This document shows positions 19,638-28,498 of a DNA stretch of 64,000 nt, piece by piece. Both the position numbers and the translations under genes were made by a program. Origin of the DNA: Roseivirga misakiensis (lineage in GTDB: Bacteria > Bacteroidota > Bacteroidia > Cytophagales > Cyclobacteriaceae); assembly GCF_001747105.1 (NCBI RefSeq), contig NZ_MDGQ01000005.1, forward strand, positions 2,294,001 through 2,358,000, written 5' to 3'. The stretch's first letter is position 1. The number at the start of each line of letters is the position of its first letter. The notes under the pieces were generated by a model. It made no database searches, was not told where the DNA came from, and was given only the letters and a program-made list of their open reading frames with translations.

Positions 19638-20500
19638 TGAATCCATTTTCAGGAACAGGCGTTGCGCTGGTTACACCATTTAATAGTGATGGGTCAGTTG
19701 ACTTCGAAGGACTAAAATCCTTATTAGACTATACAGCTCAAGGTGTAGATTACTACGTAGTTATGGGTACTACTGGTGAATCTGCGACTATTTCAAATTC
19801 GGAAAAGGCTGAAATACTCAATTTTGTCAAAACGAATAATGCCAAAAAGCTACCGATTGTCTATGGAATAGGTGGTAATAATACGTTGGGGGTTGCAGAA
19901 AAAATCGCTAATGCCGATTTAGAAGGAGTTGACGCACTCTTATCCGTTAGTCCTTATTATAATAAACCTAGTCAGGCTGGTATTGTAGCTCATTTTGAAT
20001 ATCTCGCGGATAGAAGTCCAATTCCGATTATCCTATATAACGTTCCTGGTCGGACGAGGTCCAATATGACCGCAGAAACAACTATTACGCTGTCTCAGCA
20101 CCCAAATATTATCGGTATAAAAGAAGCTTCAGCAGATGCAGACCAGTGTAAGAAAATTATTGAAGGTATGTCGGCAAATTTTTTCCTTACTTCTGGAGAA
20201 GATTTAATGACTCCTGAACTCATGCAAATGGGTGGAATTGGTATTATCTCTGTTTTAGCAAACGGTTTTCCTGTAGAATTTTCAAAAATCGCTCGAGAAG
20301 CCCTTGCCGGTAACTTGGAAGAATCCTTTGCTATCACCGAGCGTTTTAAAGCTATAAACCCTTTGATGTACGAAGAAAGTAACCCTGTAGGCGTGAAAGA
20401 AGTACTACGATCAAGAGGTGTTTGTGGTGGCCAAGTTCGCCTTCCTTTATTAGAGGCTACTCCTGATTTAAAGCGCCGTATCAGGGCTTTATTGGATTAA
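19637..20500 (+). CDS. dapA: 4-hydroxy-tetrahydrodipicolinate synthase
   Basis: DapA condenses pyruvate with aspartate semialdehyde, the branch point to lysine and diaminopimelate. The 287 residues keep Thr45-Thr46 in GTTGE, Tyr134 and Arg139 in YNVPGRT, and the Schiff-base Lys162 in IGIKEA, almost at E. coli numbering. It is the last gene of the xseA operon and is followed by an intrinsic terminator. Confidence 0.97.
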   Translation: MNPFSGTGVALVTPFNSDGSVDFEGLKSLLDYTAQGVDYYVVMGTTGESATISNSEKAEILNFVKTNNAKKLPIVYGIGGNNTLGVAEKIANADLEGVDALLSVSPYYNKPSQAGIVAHFEYLADRSPIPIILYNVPGRTRSNMTAETTITLSQHPNIIGIKEASADADQCKKIIEGMSANFFLTSGEDLMTPELMQMGGIGIISVLANGFPVEFSKIAREALAGNLEESFAITERFKAINPLMYEESNPVGVKEVLRSRGVCGGQVRLPLLEATPDLKRRIRALLD

Positions 20501-20506
20501 AGACAT

Positions 20507-20533
20507 AAAAAAAGGCCACGACAAGTCGTGGCC
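20507..20533. terminator. Terminator between dapA and hc1
   Basis: GGCCACGAC (20514-20522) pairs with GTCGTGGCC (20525-20533). Seven A precede it (20507-20513), giving a U-run for the minus-strand hc1 transcript; the T-run on the plus side is weak, but the stem can also end dapA. Confidence 0.85.
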
Positions 20534-20556
20534 TCATTTATTTGATAATCAGTTTC

Positions 20557-20730
20557 TTAAGCGTTTTTCTTGCTTTGAACGTCAACTCTGATTTCTTGAG
20601 CTAGGTTCTTAAGCTCTTGCATTCCTTTTCTAACTCTAGTTCCAGCAGCTTGGTTGCCTTTGTCATAGAACTTTTCGAAATCTCCTTCTAAAGAATCTAC
20701 TAAATCTTTTACTCTACTAAATTGACTCAT
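20557..20730 (-). CDS. Histone H1-like Hc1 family protein
   Basis: A 57-codon gene that ordinary length cutoffs miss. The protein is helical and basic at its end: MSQFSRVKDLVDSLEGDF, then EKFYDKGNQAAGTRVRKGMQ and LAQEIRVDVQSKKNA. FYDKGNQAAGTRVRKGMQ is characteristic of the Hc1-like proteins common in Cytophagales and other Bacteroidota, related to the chlamydial DNA-compacting histone Hc1. A nucleoid role is inferred from the family. It faces dapA and has its own terminator. Confidence 0.88.
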   Translation of the reverse strand: MSQFSRVKDLVDSLEGDFEKFYDKGNQAAGTRVRKGMQELKNLAQEIRVDVQSKKNA

Positions 20731-20828
20731 ATTTATCGTGTTTTAAGGTTGTTGATAATAATGTCTAACTGGAGGCAATATAAATCAAAATGTTCTATTG
20801 TCAACAGTGAAGGCACTTTTTTTTGATT

Positions 20829-22079
20829 TTACTCACCAAATGCTATCGCGACTTCTTCTTTTTTGTATTCTTCAGACAGCAACTTTCCTTTTATAGCTTC
20901 GAATGCTGCAATCGTTTCTGCTACATCTTCTAAAGAATGAGAGGCAGTAGGGATTAATCTAAGGATAATTGTTCCTTTCGGTACAACTGGATAAATAACT
21001 ACCGAACAGAATATATTGAAGTTTTCTCTGAGGTCTTTACTCAAGGCTGCCGCTTCACCAACAGTACCATTAAGTACTACTGGAGTCACAGGAGATTGCG
21101 TAGTTCCAATACTGAAACCCTTTTCCTTAAGACCATTCTGCAATGCATTTACGATAACCCAAAGTTTGTTTTTGTGCTCTGGATTGTCTCTTAACATTTG
21201 TAACCTTTTCAATGCTCCGATTACAAATGGCATTGGAAGAGATTTGGCAAAGATTTGAGAACGGATATTATATTTCAAGAATTTAATGATATCCTTATTA
21301 CCGGCCACAAATGCTCCGATGGCGGCCATAGACTTAGCAAAGGTTGAGAAGTAAATATCGATATCATCTTGACACCCTAGCTCTTCACCTGCTCCTGCAC
21401 CAGTAGCTCCAACAGTTCCAAAACCGTGGGCATCATCCACAAGGAGTCTAAATTCAAATTTCTTCTTGAGTTCGGCAATCTCCTTGAGTTTACCCAAGTT
21501 TCCAGACATACCGAAAACACCTTCTGTTATCACAAGGATACCTCCACCAGTCTCTTGAGTCAGTTTGGTGGCTCTTTCCAATTGCTTTTCAAGGTTTTCT
21601 ATATCGTTATGAGGGAAGACGAATCTTTTCCCCATATGCAACCGCACACCATCGATGATACATGCATGCGATTCTGCATCGTAAACAATAACATCCTTAC
21701 GATCTACAACAGCATCAATTACAGATAGAACACCTTGGTACCCGTAATTCAATAAGAGCCCAGCATCTTTATTTACAAAGTCTGCCAATTCTTGCTCTAA
21801 TTGCTCGTGATATTTCGTATTTCCTGACATCATTCTGGCTCCCATTGGGTAAGCCATTCCCCACTCAGCTGCGGCATCTGCATCCGCTTTTCTTACTTCA
21901 GGGTGGTTTGCCAACCCTAAGTAATTATTCAGGCTCCAAGTAAGTACTTCATTGCCCATGAAATTCATGCGAGGTGATATTTCACCTTCTAACTTGGGGA
22001 ACATAAAGTACCCTTCAGAAATGTCTGAGTGTTTCCCTAGCGGTCCACGATTAGTCAGTAGCTTTTCAAATAAATCCAA
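20829..22079 (-). CDS. Alpha-oxoamine synthase (serine palmitoyltransferase-like)
   Basis: PLP enzymes of this family join an acyl-CoA to an amino acid with loss of CO2. Using the longest possible frame (start 22151) for numbering, His162 (SHACIIDG), Asp239 and His242 (DDAHGFG) and the PLP Lys273 (STFAKSMAA) are present. In Bacteroidota such enzymes make the sphingolipid base from serine, or a sulfonolipid base from cysteate; 2-amino-3-ketobutyrate ligase is another option. I place the start at TTG 22079 because an excellent promoter (TTTG-N20-TACCTTTG) lies at 22159-22128, downstream of the 22151 ATG, and the extra N-terminal residues look unrelated. Confidence 0.85.
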   Translation of the reverse strand: MDLFEKLLTNRGPLGKHSDISEGYFMFPKLEGEISPRMNFMGNEVLTWSLNNYLGLANHPEVRKADADAAAEWGMAYPMGARMMSGNTKYHEQLEQELADFVNKDAGLLLNYGYQGVLSVIDAVVDRKDVIVYDAESHACIIDGVRLHMGKRFVFPHNDIENLEKQLERATKLTQETGGGILVITEGVFGMSGNLGKLKEIAELKKKFEFRLLVDDAHGFGTVGATGAGAGEELGCQDDIDIYFSTFAKSMAAIGAFVAGNKDIIKFLKYNIRSQIFAKSLPMPFVIGALKRLQMLRDNPEHKNKLWVIVNALQNGLKEKGFSIGTTQSPVTPVVLNGTVGEAAALSKDLRENFNIFCSVVIYPVVPKGTIILRLIPTASHSLEDVAETIAAFEAIKGKLLSEEYKKEEVAIAFGE

Positions 22080-22127
22080 CGTCTCTGTCTTTAAAATTAG
22101 TTGATGTAGACTTTCTAAAACAAGTTG

Positions 22128-22159
22128 CAAAGGTAACACTATAATGACCATTTATCAAA
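22128..22159 (-). promoter_or_regulatory. Predicted promoter of the alpha-oxoamine synthase gene
   Basis: On the minus strand TTTG (22159-22156) and TACCTTTG (22135-22128) are 20 bases apart, a full match to the Bacteroidota consensus. Transcription would begin near 22121, which decides the start codon at 22079. Confidence 0.62.
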
Positions 22160-22233
22160 AATCTCAGTACATATAAACCATTCATTGGTTCTGAATTTGA
22201 TTATTATTAATTAGCATTGCCAGCTGAAAATCT

Positions 22234-23733
22234 ATGGACATGTCTACGAAAAAAATAAATAAGATTCTTGTCGCCAATCGCGGCGAAATTGCCATTCGTG
22301 TAATGAGAACGGCGAAGGAAATGGGAATAGCGACGGTTGCAATTTATAGCGATGCCGATATAAACGCACCACACGTTGCTTATGCGGATGAAGCCGTAAA
22401 CGTTGGACCTCCAGCATCCTCAGAATCTTACCTTAATATAGAGCGCATATTAGACGTCTGTAAAGAACTAAATGTAGATGCCATACACCCAGGTTATGGA
22501 TTCTTGTCTGAAAATGCTGGTTTTGCCAGAGCAGTAGAAGCCAATGGTATAACTTTTATAGGTCCTTCTACGCATGCTATAGAAGTTATGGGTGACAAAC
22601 TTGCGGCTAAAAATGCAGTAGCAAGCTATAATATCCCAATGGTTCCTGGCGTGAACCATGCCGTGACTGAAATCGACGAGGCTACAAAAATTGCCAATGA
22701 AATTGGTTACCCTGTGTTGATCAAAGCTAGCGCTGGCGGTGGCGGTAAAGGAATGCGTGTTGTAGAAAGTAGCGATGAACTCGCGGAACAGATGACGCGA
22801 GCAATGAGTGAAGCCCAATCTGCTTTTGGAGATTCTTCTGTCTTTGTTGAAAAATATATCGGCTCGCCAAGACATATAGAAATACAAATCCTAGGAGATC
22901 AGCACGGCAAAACGCTATACCTTTTTGAAAGAGAGTGTTCTATTCAAAGACGACACCAAAAGGTAATAGAAGAAGCACCTTCGCCGGTTGTTGACGAAAA
23001 AATGCGCCAAGCTATGGGCGAGGCTGCTGTAAATGTGGCTAAAGCATGCGGTTACTACGGAGCTGGTACAGTAGAGTTTATTGTAGACGAAAACCTTGAT
23101 TTCTTCTTTTTAGAAATGAACACGCGCCTTCAGGTCGAGCACCCTGTAACAGAAGAAATAACGGGAATTGATCTTGTTAAAGAGCAAATCTATGTGGCTG
23201 AAGGGAGAAAATTGGATTTAAATCAAGAGGATCTAAAGATTAATGGCCACTCTATGGAAGTCCGAGTTTATGCCGAAAATCCAAGAGAAAACTTCTTACC
23301 AGACACAGGAACATTAAACACTTATGTGACTCCCCAAGGCCCTGGCGTGCGGGTAGATGATGGTTACCAACAAGGAATGGACATCCCAATCTATTACGAT
23401 CCGATGATTGCAAAGCTTACCACACATGGAGCTAACCGTGAACAGGCTCGTTTAAGAATGCTTAGAGCCATAGAAGAATATGAAATATCTGGAGTACAAA
23501 CTACGCTAGACTTTTGTGACTTTGCTCTCAAACACGAGGCTTTCGTCAGCGGTAATTTTGACACAAAATTTGTAGGTAAGTTTTTCAAACCAGAGTATCT
23601 CAACAACGATACGCCTGAGGAAGAAGAGATTGCCATGGCACTGGCCGCACATATCTTTAATGTAGAGGCAACAGGTAGTGAGCGCAAAAGCGAACAGAAT
23701 GGTTTAAGTAAATGGAAACTAAGAGCTAGATAA
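22234..23733 (+). CDS. accC: Biotin carboxylase, acetyl/acyl-CoA carboxylase subunit
   Basis: AccC carboxylates biotin with bicarbonate and ATP. The 499 residues show the N-terminal domain (KILVANRGEIAIRVMRTA), the ATP-grasp glycine loop (ASAGGGGKGMR), catalytic EMNTRLQVEHPVTE and the C-terminal domain (EVRVYAENP). It is about 50 residues longer than E. coli AccC, with a charged tail. No biotin carrier or carboxyltransferase gene is adjacent, so partners must lie elsewhere. It is followed after four bases by the DUF1015 gene. Confidence 0.94.
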   Translation: MDMSTKKINKILVANRGEIAIRVMRTAKEMGIATVAIYSDADINAPHVAYADEAVNVGPPASSESYLNIERILDVCKELNVDAIHPGYGFLSENAGFARAVEANGITFIGPSTHAIEVMGDKLAAKNAVASYNIPMVPGVNHAVTEIDEATKIANEIGYPVLIKASAGGGGKGMRVVESSDELAEQMTRAMSEAQSAFGDSSVFVEKYIGSPRHIEIQILGDQHGKTLYLFERECSIQRRHQKVIEEAPSPVVDEKMRQAMGEAAVNVAKACGYYGAGTVEFIVDENLDFFFLEMNTRLQVEHPVTEEITGIDLVKEQIYVAEGRKLDLNQEDLKINGHSMEVRVYAENPRENFLPDTGTLNTYVTPQGPGVRVDDGYQQGMDIPIYYDPMIAKLTTHGANREQARLRMLRAIEEYEISGVQTTLDFCDFALKHEAFVSGNFDTKFVGKFFKPEYLNNDTPEEEEIAMALAAHIFNVEATGSERKSEQNGLSKWKLRAR

Positions 23734-23737
23734 GCTT

Positions 23738-25045
23738 ATGGCTAACATCAAACCTTTTAGGGCTTGGCGCTATAATAGGGAGCTCTCCAAATCCATTGGC
23801 AACCTTACATCTCCTCTTTTTGATGTTATATCAGATCAACAAAGAGATGCTTTGTATGAAAATGAGTACAACAGCATCCATCTGAGTGTTCCAAGGAATA
23901 AAATCGGACCAATTGATACCTTAACACTTCTAGATAAATGGAAGTCTGCAGGAATAATCAAGCAAGATGATTTACCCGGAATTTATATCTATTATCAGCA
24001 TTTCTCGCTTCCCGGTTCGTCAAAGCAATTCATAAGAAAAGGTTTTATAAGCTTTATTGAAGCTACTTCATGGGATGACCCAAATACTCAAATCCTAAGA
24101 CATGAAAGCACGATGCCTCATTCTGTAAATGATCGGATAGACGTATTAAGTGCTACACAAATGAATGTAAGTCCTACTCATGGGTTGTATTTCGATGAAT
24201 CCTTTGAGTTAGAGCAATATATGGATGAGAGTATGCTCAGCCCTATTTATGAAACGGAAGACTACCAAGGTGTTAAAGATGTTCTTTCCGTGATTCATGA
24301 CCATGATATCATAAAGAAATTCATCAATAAGTTATCCGATGCTAAAGTCATACTGGCTGACGGCCATCATAGGTTAGAGGGGTCAATTGTATATAGAGAG
24401 CAGCAACAAAAAAAGCTAGAGAAAACGTCTGGGCAAGAAGGCTTTAATTACCATATGATGTATTTGACAAATGGTGAAGCCGATGACTTAAGGATACTTC
24501 CAACTCACCGCTTAATCAAAGGATTTGAGAACTTCAATCGGCAAGAATTTCTCGAAAAGCTAGCACCTTATTTCACTATAACACATCTAGAAAACCCTAA
24601 TGACGTCACTGAGATAATATTGGGTAAGCAATGGGCATTTGGATTATTGTTTGACGATGAAGCTTTGAAGGTTCGCTTAAAGCCAGAGGCGATAGAACTT
24701 CTCGATTGGAATTTTCCAACTGCTATCAAACATTTAGACCTGACTGTGATGCACTATTTCATTATTGAAAAAGCATTAGGGATTCCAGGTAAAAATCAGC
24801 GAAACTCCGACAAAATTAGCTTTGAAAGAAACTTCGCTAACTGCTTAACTAAGACGCTTCGCGGAGAGGCACAATTTGCCATTATCACACAGGATATTAG
24901 TATGGAAACAGTGAAAGAAGTTTGTTATTCTGGCCATACACTGCCTCAAAAATCAACTTATTTTTACCCTAAAGCCATTTGTGGTTATCTTTTTGGATCA
25001 ATCAAAGACGATGAATTTGAATTACCACATAATCCTGGCTTCTAA
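23738..25045 (+). CDS. DUF1015 family protein
   Basis: The 435-residue soluble protein has the family hallmarks KPFRAWRYN, SPLFDVISD near the N-terminus, the motif ILADGHHRLEGS in the centre, and NYHMMYLTNGE, all typical of DUF1015. Function is not established; the DGHHR motif suggests a phosphate- or metal-binding site (inference). Its last 35 bases overlap maf, and accC lies just upstream. Confidence 0.9.
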   Translation: MANIKPFRAWRYNRELSKSIGNLTSPLFDVISDQQRDALYENEYNSIHLSVPRNKIGPIDTLTLLDKWKSAGIIKQDDLPGIYIYYQHFSLPGSSKQFIRKGFISFIEATSWDDPNTQILRHESTMPHSVNDRIDVLSATQMNVSPTHGLYFDESFELEQYMDESMLSPIYETEDYQGVKDVLSVIHDHDIIKKFINKLSDAKVILADGHHRLEGSIVYREQQQKKLEKTSGQEGFNYHMMYLTNGEADDLRILPTHRLIKGFENFNRQEFLEKLAPYFTITHLENPNDVTEIILGKQWAFGLLFDDEALKVRLKPEAIELLDWNFPTAIKHLDLTVMHYFIIEKALGIPGKNQRNSDKISFERNFANCLTKTLRGEAQFAIITQDISMETVKEVCYSGHTLPQKSTYFYPKAICGYLFGSIKDDEFELPHNPGF

Positions 25046-25580
25046 GTCTCCCAGAAGGCAAGAATTATTAAGAAGCTTAGGCTTGGATTTTGAGGTTCAA
25101 GTCAAATCAATTGATGAATCATTTCCGCCAAATACCCCAGCTCTTAAGGTAGCAGAATTCATCGCACAGAAGAAATCCGAGGCCTTCGGACCACTAAACA
25201 AAGATGTACTTCTGATTACATCAGATACCGTAGTTATCGCCGATGGCAAGATCCTTGGAAAACCAAAAGACTCCTCCGAAGCCTTTGCTATGATTAGTAG
25301 TTTATCGGGAAATACTCATTCCGTAGCCACTGGGGTATGTTTAAGAACTACAGATAAAGTGGATTCATTTACATCTGTAACTAGTGTGAGTTTTGATGCC
25401 CTTGAAGACCAAGAAATATTACATTACATAAATACCTATATGCCATTCGATAAAGCTGGTAGTTACGGTATTCAAGAATGGATAGGTATGATTGGAATCA
25501 ATAAAATTGAAGGAGACTTTTATAATGTAATGGGTTTACCTCTCAATGCACTTTATAAAAGACTAAAGGCCTTTAAATAA
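25011..25580 (+). CDS. maf: Maf family nucleotide pyrophosphatase
   Basis: Maf proteins hydrolyse non-canonical or modified nucleoside triphosphates and affect septum formation. The 189 residues start MNLNYHIILASKSPRRQELL; SKSPRR is the phosphate loop, SDTVV holds the catalytic Asp, then ILGKPKD and GSYGIQEWIG. I chose ATG 25011 because the conserved fold begins right after it. The gene starts inside the DUF1015 gene, and a strong terminator follows. Confidence 0.94.
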   Translation: MNLNYHIILASKSPRRQELLRSLGLDFEVQVKSIDESFPPNTPALKVAEFIAQKKSEAFGPLNKDVLLITSDTVVIADGKILGKPKDSSEAFAMISSLSGNTHSVATGVCLRTTDKVDSFTSVTSVSFDALEDQEILHYINTYMPFDKAGSYGIQEWIGMIGINKIEGDFYNVMGLPLNALYKRLKAFK

Positions 25581-25607
25581 AAAAGGGAGCTGTTAGCTCC
25601 CTTTTTT
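25579..25607. terminator. Bidirectional terminator between maf and hlyD-like gene
   Basis: Arms AAAAAAGGGAGCT and AGCTCCCTTTTTT with a GTT loop give U-runs on both strands. It ends maf on the plus strand and the efflux adaptor on the minus strand. Confidence 0.9.
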
Positions 25608-25626
25608 ATTTCTAAAATTGTTCTTT

Positions 25627-27024
25627 CTAGTTATCTGAACTCGCAGAAGCTACTGGTTTACTAGTACTCTTCGAGTTTTCTACTAAATCACCCGTTTTCA
25701 GGCGTTTAGACACGACAAAAAACGGTCCTGACACCACTTGATCACCTTCTTTTAAACCTGAAAGAATCTCAATGTTATCATAATCACTAATTCCTGTTTT
25801 CACCTCAACCATTTTGGCCGTGCCGCCATCATTGATAAAGACTACTTCTTTAATGTCCTCTTTTTCTTCTGGTCTAGCATTTGAATTGCTCACTTGAAGA
25901 CCTCCTTCATCATTGTCATCAGTATTTCCGAAGACCTTTCTGTCCAATTTTGGATTTCGAGTTGTAACAGCTGCTAATGGTACTGTTAGGATATCAGATT
26001 TTGTAGTGGTAATGATTTCCACACTTGCCGTCATACCTGGTCTGAAAGGAGAAGGCCCTTGAATTTCTGATAGTAAATCAGAGAAGCTCTCATTTAAAAT
26101 TCGTATCTCTACTTTAAACTCCGTTACAGCATCGGCAGACGCCTTCGGGTTAGCGGTGTTAGCAATAGACGTAACTATTCCCTTGAATTCTTTGTCCATA
26201 GAAGTGTATGAATCGACATCAATGATAGCTGTATCTCCAACGTTCACTCTAATGATATCATTCTCATTTACATCGACCTGCACCTCCATTTGATTCAAGT
26301 CTGCCAAACGCATCATTTCAGTACCCGCCATTTGTTGTGTTCCAACTACACGTTCACCTTTTTCCACATTCAACTTAGAAATGGTACCAGTTGATGGTGC
26401 GATAACTGTGGTCAATCTCACATTTTCCTCGGCTTCTGCCACTGTAGCTTCGCTAGATTTTATGATAAATTCAGCTGCTCTTACGCTTTGTTCGGCAGCG
26501 TCTAGGTTGTACTTAGCGACTTCGTAATTTGCCTTAGCAGTTTCATAATCAGCATCGGAAATCACATTTTCTTTCTTAAGCCTTTCAGCTCTATTGAATG
26601 CTAATTCAGACTGTTTCAATTGCGCCTCACTACGGAACTTACTAGCCTTTGAGGATGCCAAGTTGGCCAATTGTTGATTTAAATTTGCCTTTGATCTATC
26701 CAACGCTGATTGTAAGTTATCAGGTCTAATTTTAACCAAAACCATTCCTTCAAGTACATCATCCCCTTCTTCAACGTTCAATTCGATGATCTCTCCAGCA
26801 ACATCTGGACTAATAGCAATTTCTATAACAGGCTGTACAACCCCTGAAGCTGTAACTTTTTCGATAATAGTATTCCGACTTGCTTCAGCGAATTCCACTT
26901 TAATGGTTCTTTCTCCGCCGATCAATCCTGCTTGTTTACCAACTATTGCGACCACCAATACAAGTGCCACTAAAATCAGTAATATCCATATGATCTTATT
27001 CGATCCTTTTTTCTTCTTAGCCAT
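25627..27024 (-). CDS. Efflux periplasmic adaptor subunit (HlyD/MacA family)
   Basis: The 465-residue protein has a basic N-terminus and one membrane span (about 11-30), then the adaptor domains in order: a first lipoyl half (VSPDVAGEIIELNVEEGDDV type), an alpha-helical coiled-coil hairpin rich in Ala, Glu and Lys (about 105-215), the second lipoyl half (TVIAPSTGTISKLNVEKGERV), beta-barrel and membrane-proximal domains. It would bridge an inner-membrane pump to the TolC-like protein encoded four bases upstream. A MacB-type partner is expected, but none is adjacent. The C-terminal 65 residues include a low-complexity Ser-rich tail. Confidence 0.92.
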   Translation of the reverse strand: MAKKKKGSNKIIWILLILVALVLVVAIVGKQAGLIGGERTIKVEFAEASRNTIIEKVTASGVVQPVIEIAISPDVAGEIIELNVEEGDDVLEGMVLVKIRPDNLQSALDRSKANLNQQLANLASSKASKFRSEAQLKQSELAFNRAERLKKENVISDADYETAKANYEVAKYNLDAAEQSVRAAEFIIKSSEATVAEAEENVRLTTVIAPSTGTISKLNVEKGERVVGTQQMAGTEMMRLADLNQMEVQVDVNENDIIRVNVGDTAIIDVDSYTSMDKEFKGIVTSIANTANPKASADAVTEFKVEIRILNESFSDLLSEIQGPSPFRPGMTASVEIITTTKSDILTVPLAAVTTRNPKLDRKVFGNTDDNDEGGLQVSNSNARPEEKEDIKEVVFINDGGTAKMVEVKTGISDYDNIEILSGLKEGDQVVSGPFFVVSKRLKTGDLVENSKSTSKPVASASSDN

Positions 27025-27028
27025 GTTC

Positions 27029-28489
27029 TTAATCTAATGTAATTGGGTTGCCTAAATAAAAGTCTAATATTTTCACTCTAAAAATGTATTCGTATTTCGC
27101 GCGAACCAAGTCAGTTTTGGCAGCAAAAAGGTTATTACTGGCTACTTGATAATCGACTGTATTTGCACTACCTACGTTATACTGTTCTTCTGCAACTCTG
27201 AATGACTCTTGTAATGCCGCCACTCTTTTTACAGAAGCTTGATAAGATTTTAATCCAGCAGTTGCGTTGTTGTAAGCCGTTTCGATGGCCTGTCTTAATT
27301 GGTTTTTTACGTTTTGAGAGGTTATTTCGGCTCTCTGTCTGTTGATCTTGGCTCTTTGAAGGTTCGAAGTATTATTCAATCTGCTGAATATTGGGATACT
27401 CAAATTGGCTCGAACTGATTGTCCCAAGAAGTCGTTAAATTGATCAAACAAGCCGTAAGAATCACTAAAAATTCTCACAGACTCTTGTCTTGGGTCTGTG
27501 AAAACTCGATCACCCGAACCTTGTACAAAACCGATATCCTGTGCCGGTACATCTATGACTTGTGTGCCGATCAATTGTCTCTGCTGATCTGAATAGCTAG
27601 TAGAAATACTACCACTAAGGCTTACTGTGGGTAAAAATGCCCCTTTTGCTATTTTCTCACCTAAGACACTACTTTTTATTCCCAATTCAGCACTTTTTAC
27701 TTCTGGCTGATTTTCAACGGCTATATCAAATATTCTTGATGGGGCGTTTGCCGTCATGTTTACATTTTCAACTTCAAGCTCTGGAACACTAATTTCTAAG
27801 CTCTCATTAGCAGGCATTTGCATTGACTGCTTCAAGTTCAAAATGGCAAGTCCTAATGCATTTTCAGCATTAACCACTTGAACCTCATTCGAAGCTAACT
27901 GAGATTCCAAATCAAGCTGTCGTGTGATAGGGTCTGAACCTGCCTCCACCAGCTTTTTAGTACGATCTAATTGAGTCGCTGTGACTTGCAGTTGATATTT
28001 TGCATTTTCTAGTTGCTCCCTATTCAAAAGCACATTTAAAAAATTAGTGGCCACACTTAAACCGACATCATTCTTAGCCTTTTCTAAATCAAAAGCACTA
28101 GCCTGAAGGTTCAATTCGTTTTGCTTAATCGTATTATTCAAAATACCCCCTTGGTAAACGGTCATACCAGCATTTGCCGATAGACTACCACTTAAAAAAG
28201 CTTGGCTAACAAAGGAGTTCGTTACAGGATCAATGGTTCGTCCAAAAGATTTACCCATACCTCCACCTGCACTCAAATTAGGTAGACGAGCAAACTTAGA
28301 TTGTTTTACGGCAATCTGATTTTGAACCTGGGTTAACTGACTGTTTCTTATGGTCAGGTTATTTTCCCGAGCATAATTCACGCATTCTTCGAGTGTCCAG
28401 ACCTTGCTCTCATTTGCGCTTTGACCGATAGCCCAATTGGTCGCCAAGGCGAACATCAGACTGTAAAAAAACTTTCGTTTCAAATTCAT
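27029..28489 (-). CDS. TolC family outer membrane efflux protein
   Basis: The 486 residues start with a signal peptide (to about 22, AIGQ) and the TolC opening VWTLEECVNYARENN. Two long helical repeats with paired beta strands follow; AEEQYNVGSANTVDYQVASN near the end is the usual second-repeat signature. It would form the outer-membrane channel for the adaptor encoded directly downstream. sdaAB precedes it by nine bases, a functionally odd but tight arrangement. Confidence 0.93.
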   Translation of the reverse strand: MNLKRKFFYSLMFALATNWAIGQSANESKVWTLEECVNYARENNLTIRNSQLTQVQNQIAVKQSKFARLPNLSAGGGMGKSFGRTIDPVTNSFVSQAFLSGSLSANAGMTVYQGGILNNTIKQNELNLQASAFDLEKAKNDVGLSVATNFLNVLLNREQLENAKYQLQVTATQLDRTKKLVEAGSDPITRQLDLESQLASNEVQVVNAENALGLAILNLKQSMQMPANESLEISVPELEVENVNMTANAPSRIFDIAVENQPEVKSAELGIKSSVLGEKIAKGAFLPTVSLSGSISTSYSDQQRQLIGTQVIDVPAQDIGFVQGSGDRVFTDPRQESVRIFSDSYGLFDQFNDFLGQSVRANLSIPIFSRLNNTSNLQRAKINRQRAEITSQNVKNQLRQAIETAYNNATAGLKSYQASVKRVAALQESFRVAEEQYNVGSANTVDYQVASNNLFAAKTDLVRAKYEYIFRVKILDFYLGNPITLD

Positions 28490-28498
28490 GGTTTTGTT

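Noticed and set aside
22468-22887. A 139-codon frame antisense to accC
   Set aside because: It covers the ATP-grasp part of accC and has no features of its own.
20829-25580. Oxoamine synthase and accC region as a biosynthetic gene cluster
   Set aside because: No tailoring, carrier-protein or resistance genes occur; the rest of the region is housekeeping.
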